Shown: positions 55,228 through 63,907 of the stretch, piece after piece
Layout: each line of letters opens with the position of its first letter
Numbering within the stretch: position 1 is the first letter of the stretch
Source: Acidobacteriota bacterium
Lineage (GTDB): Bacteria; Acidobacteriota; Terriglobia; Acidiferrales; UBA7541
Direction of reading: 5' to 3'
DNA: 64,000 nucleotides
NCBI GenBank assembly: GCA_013289715.1
Contig: JABCZJ010000006.1
Span: 212,278 to 276,277 of the forward strand
The notes under the pieces: model-generated
What the model was told of the DNA's origin: nothing
Databases searched by the model: none
What the model saw: the letters and a program-made list of their open reading frames with translations, nothing else
Program-made: the position numbers and the translations under genes

Positions 55228-56457
55228 ATGACAGAGCCAGCTGAAAATAAATCACCGCAGCCGAGTCCACACCACAGCGGCGGGGAAAAATCCGGCCACG
55301 GAGTGCTGATCGCCATCATCGCGGTGATCGTCGTGATTGCGATCGTAGTCGCCGGAGTCGTGCCGCGCCTGCGTGCCAAGACCGCCCTGAAAAAAGAAAC
55401 CGACACGCTCGCCGTTCCCGCCGTCGGGGTAATTCAGCCCAAGCGCGGCTCGACGGCGCAGGAAATCATCCTGCCCGGCAACATTCAGGCATTCATTGAC
55501 GCGCCCATCTACGCGCGCACGAACGGCTACCTGAAAGTCTGGTACTTCGACATCGGCGCCCACGTGAAAAAAGGCCAGCTACTCGCCGAAATCGAAACGC
55601 CCGAAGTGGATCAACAACTTCTGCAAGCGCGCGCAGACCTGAACACCGCACAGGCGAACTTAAATTTGTCCCAAATCACCTTCAACCGATTTGAAGGCTT
55701 GAAGAATACCGACTCGGTCGCCGTTCAAGATGTGGACAATGCCGCAGGGGACTACGCCGCGAAGAAGGCCACGGTGGATTCGGCGCGCTCCAATGTGAAC
55801 CGGCTCGAAGACCTGCAATCTTTCGAGAAGATCTATGCGCCGTTTGATGGTGTCGTCACTGCGCGCAATACCGACGTGGGCCAATTGATTGACTCCGGTT
55901 CGTCGGGTGGCGTCGCCAAGGAACTGTTTCACGTTGCTGCGATCCGCACTTTGCGCGTTTATATCAACGTCCCGCAGCAATATTCCGTGGCAGCCAAGCC
56001 CGGTATCCTCGCGGACTTAACGCTGGCGCAGTTTCCGGGCCGGAAATTCCAGGGAAAATTAGTGCGCACCGCCAACGCCATTGACCTGGCTTCCCGCACC
56101 CTTCTGGTGGAAGTGGACGTTGATAATTCCACCGGAGAGCTGCTTCCCGGCGCCTTCACCGAAGTTCATCTGAAGCTGCCCACCGAAGTTCCTTCCTACA
56201 TTCTTCCGGTAAACGCGCTCATCTTCCGCGCGCAAGGCCTGCAGGTTGCCACCGTCGAAAATAGCAATCGCGCCAAGCTCGTCACGATTGTATTGGGCCG
56301 CGATTTCGGCGCCACCGTGGAAGTTGTCTCGGGCCTCACCGACGCGGACAAGGTGATCGTAAGTCCGCCCGATTCGCTCGTTGACGGAGAACAAGTGCAG
56401 ATCGCGCAAGCGAATACGCAAGGAGGCTCGGGCAGTGCAGCGCCTCAACCTCACTGA
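55228..56457 (+). CDS. RND efflux periplasmic adaptor (membrane fusion protein)
   Basis: 409 residues with an N-terminal cytoplasmic His-rich tail and one membrane anchor (~27-47, VLIAIIAVIVVIAIVVAGVV). The adaptor layout is a lipoyl/barrel-sandwich half (IYARTNGYLKVWYFDIGAHV), an alpha-hairpin (LLQARADLNTAQANLNLSQI), the second lipoyl half (YAPFDGVVTARNTDVGQLID) and beta-barrel plus membrane-proximal domains. It bridges the pump and the outer-membrane channel. The end overlaps the next gene by about 20 bases. Confidence 0.93.
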   Translation: MTEPAENKSPQPSPHHSGGEKSGHGVLIAIIAVIVVIAIVVAGVVPRLRAKTALKKETDTLAVPAVGVIQPKRGSTAQEIILPGNIQAFIDAPIYARTNGYLKVWYFDIGAHVKKGQLLAEIETPEVDQQLLQARADLNTAQANLNLSQITFNRFEGLKNTDSVAVQDVDNAAGDYAAKKATVDSARSNVNRLEDLQSFEKIYAPFDGVVTARNTDVGQLIDSGSSGGVAKELFHVAAIRTLRVYINVPQQYSVAAKPGILADLTLAQFPGRKFQGKLVRTANAIDLASRTLLVEVDVDNSTGELLPGAFTEVHLKLPTEVPSYILPVNALIFRAQGLQVATVENSNRAKLVTIVLGRDFGATVEVVSGLTDADKVIVSPPDSLVDGEQVQIAQANTQGGSGSAAPQPH

Positions 56458-57928
56458 CGCGCGCCACAACTGCACGCCAGCGCGCCACGGCCTGCCGCGC
56501 CGTTCGCGCCTGGCGGCGTTGTGTGCCGCAGCAATCGCAATTTTCGCGGGCTGCACGGTAGGGCCGAACTACGTTCGTCCCACGGCCGAGGTCCCCACCG
56601 ACTTCAAGGAAACTCCCGCCAACTGGAAGCAAGCGCAGCCCAGCGACGCGGTCGCGAAAGGCAAGTGGTGGGAAATCTATCAGGACCCGCAACTGAACGA
56701 ACTCGAAGAGAAGATCAACGTCTCCAACCAGACTCTGAAAGCCGAGCAGGAACAATTCGCGCAGGCGCGCGCCGCCTTGCACATCGCTCGCTCGAATCTG
56801 TTCCCGAACGTCGGCACGACCCCTTCGGTCACGCGCACCCACCTCGCTCCCAACCAACCGCTCTTCAATGCTCCCACCGAATCCAAGGACTACAACACCT
56901 ACACCATCCCCGTGGACGTTTCCTACGAACCCGACCTCTGGGGCCGCGTGCGTCGCAGCGTCGAAGCCAGCCGCTCGGAAGCGCAAGCCACCGGCGCGGA
57001 TCTGGCGAACGTCAGCCTCAGTCTTCACGCCGAACTGGCGGGCGACTATTTTCAGCTGCGCGGACTCGACGCGCAGAAACAACTTCTGGATTCGACCGTA
57101 GAGGCCTTCGAAAAGGCGCTCAACTTGACGGAAAGCCGTTTTCACGGCGGCCTCGCTTCGGCTGTGGACGTCGCCCAGGCCCAAACAATTCTGGACACCA
57201 CGCGCGCGGAAGCTACCGACGTCGGCGTTCAGCGCGCTGCCTTCGAACACGCCATCGCTGTGCTGATCGGCAAGCCTGCGTCGCAGTTCAGCCTGCCGCC
57301 CATTCCGCTCACCGCGCCGCCTCCCATAATCCCTTCGGGCCTGCCATCGGATCTGCTGGAACGCCGCCCTGATATCTCCGCGGCGGAAAGACGCGTGCAG
57401 GAACAGAACGCGCAGATCGGCGTGGCCCGCGCCGCGTATTTTCCGCAGGTCACTCTGGGCGCCTCGGGCGGTTTCGAAAGCGCGGTCTTCACCACGTTGC
57501 TGCAGGGACCCAGCGGTTTCTGGATGCTCGGCGGTCAAGCCGCCGAGACTCTGTTCGATGCCGGCGCCCGCCGCGGCGCGTCCGATCAAGCCAAGGCTGC
57601 GTGGAATCAGTCGGTGGACAATTATCGCCAGACCGTGCTGGTCGCGTTCCAGGAAGTCGAAGATAATCTTGCGGCGCTGCGCATTCTCGAAAGCGAAGCC
57701 GATCAAGAAGCCGCAGCCGTCACCTCCGCGCAGCACTCGCTCTCGCTCTCAATCACTCGCTACCGCGGCGGAGTCACCAATTATCTGGAAGTTACCACCG
57801 CGCAAAGCGCCGCGCTCGCCGACGAAGTCACCGCAGTAAATATTCTGACTCGGCGCCTGGCCGCCAGTGTCCTGCTCGTCAAAGCCCTGGGCGGCGGCTG
57901 GAATGTTTCACAAATCCCCCACGTCTAG
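56435..57928 (+). CDS. Outer-membrane efflux lipoprotein, NodT/OprM type
   Basis: About 497 residues. GTG 56435 is chosen because AAGGAGG lies eight bases upstream, inside the adaptor gene, so the genes overlap and are coupled. A lipoprotein signal follows (RLAALCAAAIAIFAGC, lipid on Cys), then the NodT start CTVGPNYVRP. Two OEP repeats with long helices follow (LNELEEKINVSNQTLKAEQE; SAAERRVQEQNAQIGVARAA). It forms the trimeric exit duct of the RND pump. Confidence 0.94.
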   Translation: MQRLNLTDARHNCTPARHGLPRRSRLAALCAAAIAIFAGCTVGPNYVRPTAEVPTDFKETPANWKQAQPSDAVAKGKWWEIYQDPQLNELEEKINVSNQTLKAEQEQFAQARAALHIARSNLFPNVGTTPSVTRTHLAPNQPLFNAPTESKDYNTYTIPVDVSYEPDLWGRVRRSVEASRSEAQATGADLANVSLSLHAELAGDYFQLRGLDAQKQLLDSTVEAFEKALNLTESRFHGGLASAVDVAQAQTILDTTRAEATDVGVQRAAFEHAIAVLIGKPASQFSLPPIPLTAPPPIIPSGLPSDLLERRPDISAAERRVQEQNAQIGVARAAYFPQVTLGASGGFESAVFTTLLQGPSGFWMLGGQAAETLFDAGARRGASDQAKAAWNQSVDNYRQTVLVAFQEVEDNLAALRILESEADQEAAAVTSAQHSLSLSITRYRGGVTNYLEVTTAQSAALADEVTAVNILTRRLAASVLLVKALGGGWNVSQIPHV

Positions 57929-57984
57929 TTTCGACCGCGAGTCCATCGTCAACGAGCAACATCAAAAGCAATAGGAGGAAAACA

Positions 57985-58728
57985 ATGTCCAAGAAACTCG
58001 AAGGAAAGATTGCACTCATTACGGGCGGCTCGCGCGGCATCGGCGCGGGAATCGCCAAGCGTCTGGCCGCGGACGGTGCGGATGTGGCGATCACCTACAC
58101 CAAAGGCGCCGACGCGGCTGCAGCGGTCGTCCGGGAGATCGAACGCGCCGGCGGAAAGGCGATCGCGATTCAGGCGGACGCAACGGATGCCGCCGCCGTC
58201 AGTGCCTCGGTAGAAAAGACGGCCGCGACGTTCGGCCGGATCGACATCCTGGTGAACAATGCCGGCACGGCCATTCCGAAGAGCTTCGAAGAGACGACGC
58301 TCGAAGACATGGACCACATGCTTGACCTCAATGTGCGCGGCGCCTTCGTCGCGACGCAAGCGGCGCTAAAGCACATGAAGAACGGAGGCCGCATTATCAT
58401 GATCGGCTCATGCGTGGGCGAGCGCATGATGACGCCGGGCCTTGTGGCCTACTCGGCCACCAAGGGAGCCATCAAGATGTTCACGCAGGGGCTCTCCAGA
58501 GAAGTGGGGCACCGCGGAATCACGGTCAATAATGTCCAGCCCGGTCCGATTGACACGGATTTGAATCCTGCGGCGGGCGATTGGGCGGTGCCGCAAAAGG
58601 CCAATACGGCGCTCGGGCGCTTCGGAACTGTTGACGAAGTGGCCGCGTTGGTAGCCTTTGTAGCTCGTCCCGAAGCGTCGTACATCACTGGTGCGAATCT
58701 GACCGTTGACGGCGGCACGAACTCCTAA
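57985..58728 (+). CDS. SDR-family oxidoreductase (3-oxoacyl-ACP-reductase-like)
   Basis: 247 residues. The Rossmann motif is TGGSRGIGAGIAKRLA, with NNAGTA, the catalytic Ser region GSCVGE and Tyr-x3-Lys in YSATKG, and the PG motif after it (VQPGPIDTDLNP). AGGAGG precedes the ATG by 7 bases. It is classical FabG-like, but many SDRs with this look act on other ketones. It comes after the efflux operon and may be the last gene of it or separate. Confidence 0.9.
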   Translation: MSKKLEGKIALITGGSRGIGAGIAKRLAADGADVAITYTKGADAAAAVVREIERAGGKAIAIQADATDAAAVSASVEKTAATFGRIDILVNNAGTAIPKSFEETTLEDMDHMLDLNVRGAFVATQAALKHMKNGGRIIMIGSCVGERMMTPGLVAYSATKGAIKMFTQGLSREVGHRGITVNNVQPGPIDTDLNPAAGDWAVPQKANTALGRFGTVDEVAALVAFVARPEASYITGANLTVDGGTNS

Positions 58729-58796
58729 CCAGGGATGGCAGCTTCAGGGAAGCAACAGACAGAAAGGCCAGAGCGCAAGCGATGAGTACTTCCCTA

Positions 58797-59153
58797 TCAG
58801 GGCAAGCGCATGCCGGTGCGGCCGCAGGTTTCGAAAACGGAGAGTACATTCGTGATGCTGAGTAGTTCGCGGATCCGCGGGCTCAGGTTCAGCAACTGCA
58901 GTTCGCATGCTGCGCCCTTCGCCGATATGTAAAGTCCCACCAGCGTTCCCAGACCGGAACTGTCCATGTACGCCAGTTCGCTGAGGTCCAGGATCAACCG
59001 CCTTTTCGCCGGCAGCAGAGCCTTCACTTCCGTCTTCAGCTGCTGTGAAGTTTCGGCGGTCAGGCGGCCGGTGCAACGCACCACGGTCGCATCTTCCCAA
59101 GCATAGGTGTGCAAATTCAGAGGCCGCGCAGGAATCGAAACATCGCTGGACAT
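58797..59153 (-). CDS. STAS-domain anti-sigma factor antagonist
   Basis: 118 residues from ATG 59153. The STAS fold is plain: ATVVRCTGRLTAETSQQLKT, RRLILDLSELAYMDSSGLG with the phosphorylatable serine (DSSGLG), and IRELLSITNVLSVFETC. Such proteins bind anti-sigma kinases and free a sigma factor after dephosphorylation. No kinase or phosphatase partner is adjacent. The longer opening to 59441 overlaps a truncated gene on the other strand and is rejected. No clear ribosome site. Confidence 0.85.
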   Translation of the reverse strand: MSSDVSIPARPLNLHTYAWEDATVVRCTGRLTAETSQQLKTEVKALLPAKRRLILDLSELAYMDSSGLGTLVGLYISAKGAACELQLLNLSPRIRELLSITNVLSVFETCGRTGMRLP

Positions 59154-59256
59154 TTCAGCTGCTTGGTTACTCCGCTTGCGCAGCGGTGGCAAGCTCTTTC
59201 GCGCTCGCAGCAGGCCGCGTAATCGAACCAGACCCTCGGCGCATATCCAGGATACG

Positions 59257-59775
59257 GTGAACCTGTATTCAGATATCGCAAACGGCACGCTGCCCGCGGT
59301 TTCCTTCGTCAAGCCCAGCGGGTATGTGGACGGCCGTCCGTCCTCCTCGAAGCTGGATCTGTTCGAGGGCTTCGTCAAGAATATCGTGGACCAGGTCGAG
59401 GCATCCCCGACGTACACCCGGGACACCGTCATCCTCATCACCGAGGACGAAGGCGGCGGCTACTACGACTCCGGCTATGTGCAGCCGCTCGACTTCTTCG
59501 GCGACGGCACGCGCATTCCGCTGCTCGTGGTGGCGAACCCGCAGTACCTGCCTCTGCGCGCCACCGGTTATATCTCACACAAGTATCCCGATCACGTATC
59601 GATCCTCAAGTTCATTGAGCGCAACTGGTATCTGCCTCCTGTAACGCACCGCAGCCGGGACAACTTCCGGAACCCGTTGCAGTTGGAGGAGTCCTATGCG
59701 CCGTTGAATAGCCCGGCACTGGACGACCTGTTCGACTTTTTTGACTTCGACTCTTTCAACTCCCCGGGTCGTTAG
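59257..59775 (+). pseudogene. C-terminal remnant of a phosphoesterase (phospholipase C/acid-phosphatase family)
   Basis: The frame encodes only the last ~170 residues of a family whose members are usually ~450 or more long. Recognisable parts are TLPAVSFVKPSGYVDGRP, VILITEDEGGGYYDSGY (metal-binding Asp/Glu region), SHKYPDHVSILKFIERNW and RSRDNFRNPLQLEES. The sequence upstream of ~59257 in this frame reads as the reverse strand of the STAS promoter region and is not homologous. It is therefore a 5'-truncated gene, presumably left by a deletion or recombination. A strong terminator follows. Confidence 0.8.
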
Positions 59776-60226
59776 TTAGCCTCCCGGTTAGCACCGAGAG
59801 TGGCATGAGCCTCCGGTGTCCAGCGATGGGCACCGGGGGTTTCGTGTTTTCGGGGATGGCTAGGAGCGGGAACGCGGACGATCCGTGGCTGCCACGCACG
59901 CCGGTTTCCGCGTGTCGCGGCAGCGGGAAAGTTCTGTGCAAGAACTCCAAAAATTGGATTAACGCCTTAGCCCGGCACTGAAGGTCTGTCGGGGCTGGTT
60001 ATTGGTTCCAGCGCTGCGATCCGTTTGCCGCTTTTGAAATGGTTACCTTCTAAACACGCACAGGTGCCACAGTCCTATTGGCATCGGCGTTTACCCCCAC
60101 GACAATTGAGCACACCGTTTGCTGCGCTTTTTCCCGTTTGGACTGCCCCGGACGCCGAGACACTCGAACAGCGGGCGAGCAACCGGCGAGCAACGAGCGC
60201 GCGACGGTCGAGAGGAGACCGGCCCG
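59776..60226. other. Intergenic region before the rhomboid gene
   Basis: 451 bases, with the terminator at the left end. After ~59850 I see no convincing gene. Promoter signals for the rhomboid gene must lie here; no boxes can be assigned with confidence. A longer reading frame starting at 60119 is not used because ATG 60227 has the better ribosome site. Confidence 0.5.
59810..59850 (+). terminator. Rho-independent terminator after the phosphoesterase remnant
   Basis: 12-bp stem CCTCCGGTGTCC (59810-59821) and GGGCACCGGGGG (59828-59839) with a 6-base loop; two G-T pairs. Followed by TTTCGTGTTTT. About 35 bases after the stop. Probably the original terminator of the now truncated gene. Confidence 0.8.
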
Positions 60227-61735
60227 ATGATCATTCCCATTGGCCACGAAAACTTGCGCGGCCGGCGCTGGCCCTGGGTGACCACCGCCATCATCGTGTT
60301 GTGCTCCGCCATTTTCCTCGTCACCAACAGCCCCATGCAGGGCCAAATGTTGCAGATGGGGCAGACCGAACTCCACATCATGCTGCTCAGCGCCATCTAC
60401 CCCGATGCGCCTCTGACTCCTGGCGCGTCCGAAATCGTGCGCGCCTACAAGTTCGCATACGCCGACTCCTACTCCCAGATGAAAGATCCCGACCGCGACC
60501 ACTTCCTTGACTCGTGGGACAGAAAGATACACGGCAGCGATTTTTCCGCGAGCGACGCGAATACGGAGATGAACACGCTCTGCACGCAGCTCGCACAGCA
60601 GCAGGCAGGCTCCATCGCCTGGAACTACGCCTTTCACTCCGTGCATCCTTACGCGCAAAGCTACGTAACGGCAAACTTTCTCCACGGCGGCTGGCTCCAT
60701 CTCATTTTCAACATGTGGTTTCTCTGGATCGCCGGGACGATCCTGGAGGACCTCTGGGGACGCGTCATCTATCCAATTTTCTACCTCGTGGCGGGCGCTC
60801 TCTCCTGGGCAGTACACGGGGCCGTCTTTCCGCACAGTTTCATGCCCGCGCTCGGGGCCTCCGGAGCAATCGCAGGTTTGATGGGAGCCTTTCTGGTACG
60901 CTTTCCCACCACGCGCATACGCCTCGGCTGGGTTCTTTGGGTGAAAATTATAAAATTCGATGTTCCGGCGTACGTCATTCTGCCGATATGGCTGCTCATG
61001 AACTTGTCTTCAGGCATGCTGGCTCGCGTCCTCGGGGTTGAGGCGGGAGTTGCCTACTGGGCGCACATCGGTGGCTTCGCCTTCGGTGCACTGGGAGCAT
61101 TCCTGCTGCGCACTTCAGGCCTCGAGCAGTCCGCTGACCAGGCGATCGAAGCAAAAGTCAGCTGGAGCGCCGACCCTCTAATCGTTCGCGCGCACAATCT
61201 GCTCGCCGAGGATAATATCGAGGGCGCAATCTCCTGCCTGCACCAGCTCGTTCAGGAACAGCCGGAATCGGTCGATGGTTGGGACCTCTTGTTCAAGGTC
61301 CAGGAACGAAAAAAGGACTACGCTGGGCAAAAGCAGACTCTGGCCGTTCTTTGCCGGCTGCGCGTAATGGCTGGAGAACTGGAAGCCGCGGCGGCCGACT
61401 ACGAAATGTACAAGAACCTGGGTGGTGACAAGTTGCCACGCGGAGTCTGGCTGGAAATTTGCCGCTATCTAGAGCGCGTGCAGCGCTGGGAACAGGCGGT
61501 GGAAGAATATGAAAAACTCGCGCACGCATTTCCCACCGAGCGCGCTGGCGTCTCTGCGCTTGTTTCCGCCGGACGCATTTGTGTCACAAATCTTTTCAGC
61601 CCCGCGCGCGCCGAGAAATTTTTTAGAGGCGCGGAGATGTCTCCGGTTCCCCATTCCGATCTCGACGCCGCGATTCAAGCAGGGCTGAAAAAATGCGCTC
61701 CAGTCGCCGTTCAGGACGTGCGCTACTTGCGCTAG
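60227..61735 (+). CDS. Rhomboid intramembrane serine protease with C-terminal TPR-like domain
   Basis: 502 residues from ATG 60227, with GAGGAG ten bases upstream. An N-terminal helix (WPWVTTAIIVLCSAIFLVTN) is followed by a soluble insert (~35-150), then the rhomboid core: HLIFN (His158, Asn162), catalytic Ser212 in GASGA and catalytic His280 in YWAHIGGFAFG. All residues for proteolysis are present. The last ~190 residues are helical repeats resembling TPRs (EDNIEGAISCLHQLVQEQPE ... EQAVEEYEKLAHAF). It would cut membrane-spanning substrates; the substrate is unknown. Confidence 0.9.
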   Translation: MIIPIGHENLRGRRWPWVTTAIIVLCSAIFLVTNSPMQGQMLQMGQTELHIMLLSAIYPDAPLTPGASEIVRAYKFAYADSYSQMKDPDRDHFLDSWDRKIHGSDFSASDANTEMNTLCTQLAQQQAGSIAWNYAFHSVHPYAQSYVTANFLHGGWLHLIFNMWFLWIAGTILEDLWGRVIYPIFYLVAGALSWAVHGAVFPHSFMPALGASGAIAGLMGAFLVRFPTTRIRLGWVLWVKIIKFDVPAYVILPIWLLMNLSSGMLARVLGVEAGVAYWAHIGGFAFGALGAFLLRTSGLEQSADQAIEAKVSWSADPLIVRAHNLLAEDNIEGAISCLHQLVQEQPESVDGWDLLFKVQERKKDYAGQKQTLAVLCRLRVMAGELEAAAADYEMYKNLGGDKLPRGVWLEICRYLERVQRWEQAVEEYEKLAHAFPTERAGVSALVSAGRICVTNLFSPARAEKFFRGAEMSPVPHSDLDAAIQAGLKKCAPVAVQDVRYLR

Positions 61736-61818
61736 AACCTCTGCCGCGGGCCTGGGTTACTTCCCATCTGAATCATCCAGACGGCCGTGATGTAGGCGAA
61801 GTTTCCGCCACCAGGAAT

Positions 61819-61835
61819 ATCACCGGTCCGGTGAT
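61819..61835. repeat. 17-base near-perfect palindrome
   Basis: ATCACCGG and CCGGTGAT flank a single base in the gap between the rhomboid and DUF3237 genes, which face each other. It could be a protein-binding site or, with its short loop, a weak bidirectional terminator. Confidence 0.4.
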
Positions 61836-61862
61836 TACAGTTTTCGTTTGCCAGCGCGCCCA

Positions 61863-62312
61863 TCACAACACTTCTAATACGCTCGAAATCGGCCCGCTGG
61901 CTTCTCGATGTCCGATGCCAGCGGCAACGATGCGATTGATCCAGTCGTATTTCGGGGCCGCAGTCTCTAGCAAGGCACTGATGCGGGGGTAGTAGCTCGT
62001 CGGATCCACCACCTCGCCCTTCGCGATCCTGTCCAGGACTGCAGGTGGCCCATGGCGCACGCCCTGGTAAGTCATGCCGATCAATGCGTCATCCGCCGTC
62101 TTCAGCACAAGCCGCACATTCAAAGTCGTGGCGCCGTCGTCGTCGACCGCCTGCCAATCGCGGCCACCGTCCAGCACTTCGCCGGACAAAGGTTCCCGCT
62201 CGAACGAGCCACCCGCAAGCACACCGATGCGCCGGACACCGCCGGGAGTCGCGCCGATGTTCAGCACCTTTCGCAGGTCCAGGCGCATTACGAACAGCGG
62301 TCTGGTGCGCAC
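61863..62312 (-). CDS. DUF3237-family protein
   Basis: 149 residues from GTG 62312; TTG 62345 is an alternative. The family pattern is visible: RPLFVMRLDLRKVLNIGATP, GVRRIGVLAGGSFERE, LSGEVLDGGRDWQAV, DGATTLNVRLVLKTADDALI and the C-terminal YDWINRIVAAGIGHREASGP. DUF3237 proteins are small beta-barrel proteins of unknown activity. No operon partner. Confidence 0.8.
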   Translation of the reverse strand: MRTRPLFVMRLDLRKVLNIGATPGGVRRIGVLAGGSFEREPLSGEVLDGGRDWQAVDDDGATTLNVRLVLKTADDALIGMTYQGVRHGPPAVLDRIAKGEVVDPTSYYPRISALLETAAPKYDWINRIVAAGIGHREASGPISSVLEVL

Positions 62313-62533
62313 GCTTTTAAGGACCTCAGGGAGGTTGACATTCAAGCTTGTGGACAGGATAGTTGCCTCTCCATTGAAAAGTGCTTTGACGGCCCCACAT
62401 TTGTCCGCTTCAGGCTACCGGCTCAACCGCTCGATGCAACGGCAACCGGGCGGCCGATGAATCCGTATTTCCGAATGTGTGCAATTTCGAACAGACTTCT
62501 TCCGAGCGGCTTGCCATAAGAAATAAGGAGCCA

Positions 62534-63514
62534 ATGACCACCTCAATCGTCTTGCAGGAGAACTGTGCGCAGAACGATCTATCTGGCAAGAATCGGTTGA
62601 ACTGGGCGATTGTGCCTGTTATGGCGATCTTTCACCTCGGCGCGGTGGCGGCGCTCTTCTTCTTCAGTTGGACCGGCCTGCTCCTTGCGCTCTGGTTATA
62701 CTGGGTGACCGGGGCCTTGGGACTCGGCATCTGTTATCACCGGCTGCTCACCCATCGCTCCTTTGCGACACCCAAGTGGTTTGAGTACTTTCTTACGATT
62801 TGCGGCGTAACCGCCATGGAAGGCGGCCCTCTGCTGTGGGTAGCCATCCATCGTAAGCATCACCAATTCGCGGACAAGGAAGGTGATCCGCACTCCCCGC
62901 GCGATGGCAAATGGTGGTCGCATGCGGGTTGGGTCTTGTGTGGAAACGCATTGCGCCAGGACGTTGCAACACTAAAACGCTACGTCCCCGATCTGGCCGA
63001 GGACAAAGTTCATGTCTGGCTTACCAAGTACCATCTGGCGCCGATGGCGATCCTTGCGGTGGTGCTGTACGCCATCGGTGGATTTCGCCTGGTGCTGTGG
63101 GGCGTTTTTTTTCGCACCGTCGTGGGACTTCATGCGACGTGGATCGTGAACTCCGCCGCGCATATTTGGGGTTCGCGCCGCTTTGAGACCCGCGATACCT
63201 CAACCAACAATTGGTGGGTGGCAATGGTGAGTTTCGGTGATGGATGGCACAACAACCATCACGCCTACCCGGTTTCGGCCCGACACGGCCTGAAGTGGTA
63301 TGAAATCGACTGCAACTGGTACACCATCTGGATCTTCAAGCAGCTCGGACTTACTTCCCGCATCCACGACGGCAGGCCACCCGCCCGTGGACACGCCATC
63401 CAACGTAACTCCGACGCGCCGGATCGCGTCGCCACCGTGCCGAGCATAAGCAACATCAGCCACGCACCAAGCGATGCAACACCACCTCATCCGGGAGCGC
63501 CTGAACTCCTGTAA
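62534..63514 (+). CDS. Acyl-CoA/fatty-acid desaturase (delta-9-like)
   Basis: 326 residues from ATG 62534, with AAGGAG just upstream. Three histidine boxes for the di-iron centre are HRLLTH (69-74), HRKHH (106-110) and HNNHH (239-243). Helix pairs (VPVMAIFHLGAVAALFFF, LLLALWLYWVTGALG; LAPMAILAVVLYAIGGF) place the boxes on the cytoplasmic side. It introduces a double bond into membrane fatty acids. It lies alone, with an IS200/IS605-type transposase starting downstream. Confidence 0.92.
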   Translation: MTTSIVLQENCAQNDLSGKNRLNWAIVPVMAIFHLGAVAALFFFSWTGLLLALWLYWVTGALGLGICYHRLLTHRSFATPKWFEYFLTICGVTAMEGGPLLWVAIHRKHHQFADKEGDPHSPRDGKWWSHAGWVLCGNALRQDVATLKRYVPDLAEDKVHVWLTKYHLAPMAILAVVLYAIGGFRLVLWGVFFRTVVGLHATWIVNSAAHIWGSRRFETRDTSTNNWWVAMVSFGDGWHNNHHAYPVSARHGLKWYEIDCNWYTIWIFKQLGLTSRIHDGRPPARGHAIQRNSDAPDRVATVPSISNISHAPSDATPPHPGAPELL

Positions 63515-63907
63515 GTCCCGATGAGTCGCCTAACCTGACTTCTTCGTACTGGCACCCGCTTTACCGGTCAATGCGTTCACCAGGACTTGACCGCAAACCG
63601 CTCCCAACTTTTCTTGGATTAAACTCTGGCCAGCACGTCAAGGCACATGGATCGCTTCCGAGTGCGCGGCGATTAGGCCTCGCATCGAGTCTAGGAACCT
63701 AAGGAAATCTCCTTAGCAGCTCTTGCGACTTCAGTTCGGGCTCCCTAAGGACCACAGGCGAAGCAAGTCTTTCCATTTCTGCTGCGTTTGCGCCCACTCC
63801 ATAGATTAAAAACCGCAGGGAACTGCTCGCTTTAGGGGGCAGAGGAATGCGGTTCTCCTTCTGTTCGATTTCTTGCATATCTCTAGCTTCCGTGCTACGC
63901 TCGATGT
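63515..63907. other. Gap upstream of the transposase
   Basis: 393 bases without a gene I can support. It includes two short hairpins that could belong to the left end of the insertion sequence: CTAAGG/CCTTAG around 63699-63716 and the nested hairpin at 63811-63854. Confidence 0.4.
63811..63854 (+). repeat. Nested hairpin, candidate IS200/IS605 left-end structure
   Basis: Outer stem AACCGCA (63811-63817) and TGCGGTT (63848-63854), inner stem CTGC (63823-63826) and GCAG (63839-63842). IS200/IS605 ends are recognised as hairpins rather than inverted terminal repeats, so this could be the transposase target; it is ~50 bases before the ORF. Unproven. Confidence 0.4.
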
